Origin: Paraescarpia echinospica
Lineage: Eukaryota; Annelida; Polychaeta; Sabellida; Siboglinidae
Assembly (NCBI GenBank): GCA_020002185.1
Contig: CM034543.1
Span: 10,320,758 to 10,384,757, forward strand
Direction of reading: 5' to 3'
Length of the DNA stretch: 64,000 nucleotides
Numbering within the stretch: the stretch's first letter is position 1; each line of letters begins with the position of its first letter. Shown piece by piece: positions 63,635 through 64,000 of this stretch. The notes beneath the pieces are model-generated. The model saw only the letters and a program-made list of their open reading frames with translations, was not told where the DNA came from and did not search any database. A program made the translations under genes and the position numbers.

Positions 63635-64000
63635 GTGAGTAAAATGTTGTATTCCAGTAAAAACACGGTCTGCTATTTTCATGCAGTAGTGTCACTTGGG
63701 AGCCCCCTTCTGCAAACGTATTAAGACGGTATAAGAGGGGTGACCGCTTTATAGGGGGACATATATTAAGCCTCGTCCCTTCTACACAGGGCATATTATA
63801 AAATATATGATTTGATATGGATGTATGGTCACGTAAAGTATGGTAAACACACACATTTTAATGTAACGTAACCGAAATGTATTACACCCGCGCTCGGCAA
63901 GACCGCGTGGCCCAAATGTGTAATGCTCTATTGGAAATCATAGAAGGTAGTTTTTTTACCTATCTGTAGATCGCTGTCGTCCTCATTGGGAGTCAGCTTC
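63635..64000. other. Start of globin intron 2, nothing else recognised
   Basis: Sequence after the GTGAGT donor to the window edge. No exon 3 (expected to carry the conserved helix H Cys and Trp) is visible. Confidence 0.6.

Overview
The window is eukaryotic, metazoan and very rich in transposable elements. Two exon sets of annelid-type extracellular haemoglobin chains (signal peptide, N-terminal Cys, distal and proximal His, introns at the canonical globin positions, and a Cys eleven residues after the distal His) point to an annelid, possibly a sulfide-habitat polychaete or siboglinid; that habitat is an inference. Two 1000-N runs (24185-25184 and 43001-44000) are assembly gaps, so the sequence is not contiguous.

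Layout. 1-4057: a 31-bp minisatellite split by an L2-like LINE, a LINE tail, one probable host exon at 1897-1987 (-), then about 2 kb with nothing recognised. 4060-11939: a 7.9-kb Tigger/pogo-type DNA transposon with TIRs and a TA duplication. It holds five tandem copies of its own transposase tail, a 440-bp inverted repeat, a CR1-like LINE (copy A) and a foldback element headed by tRNA-like sequence. 12018-15003: CR1-like copy B (-). 15845-16640: L2-like fragment (-). 17046-22942: the 3' part of a PEST-family (PTPN12/18/22-like) protein tyrosine phosphatase gene on the minus strand, reconstructed here from seven exons, with a 50-bp minisatellite in one intron. 22998-28370: minisatellites, a LINE tail expanded into a 42-bp satellite, a gap, a GC-rich repeat and a LINE (D, -). 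29250-32190: a decayed copy of a widespread invertebrate mobile-type gene. 33508-38390: nearly complete CR1-like copy C (-).

38478-38694: exon 2 of a globin gene (-). 39060-43000: LINE E (+) with LINE F (-) inserted. 44001-46740: repeats and a second, more diverged fragment of the mobile-type gene. 46759-55170: a three-LINE nest (H +, G -, I -). 55170-61530: mostly unassigned, with a cluster of a 17-bp motif at 56271-57348 and a 154-bp tandem repeat. 61543-64000: the promoter, a 5' UTR exon and two coding exons of an extracellular globin gene (+) whose last exon is outside the window.

Only three host genes are supported: two globins and one phosphatase. They are not an operon; they are unrelated genes in a retroelement-dense region. 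The retroelements are mostly dead: frameshifts, 5' truncations, internal deletions and one lost RT catalytic Asp. The most unusual signals are the tandem amplification of C-terminal coding ends of two unrelated transposons, a 3'-UTR hairpin in CR1 copies with a compensatory change, the tRNA-headed foldback, the 17-bp motif cluster, and the sulfide-type Cys in both globin paralogues.
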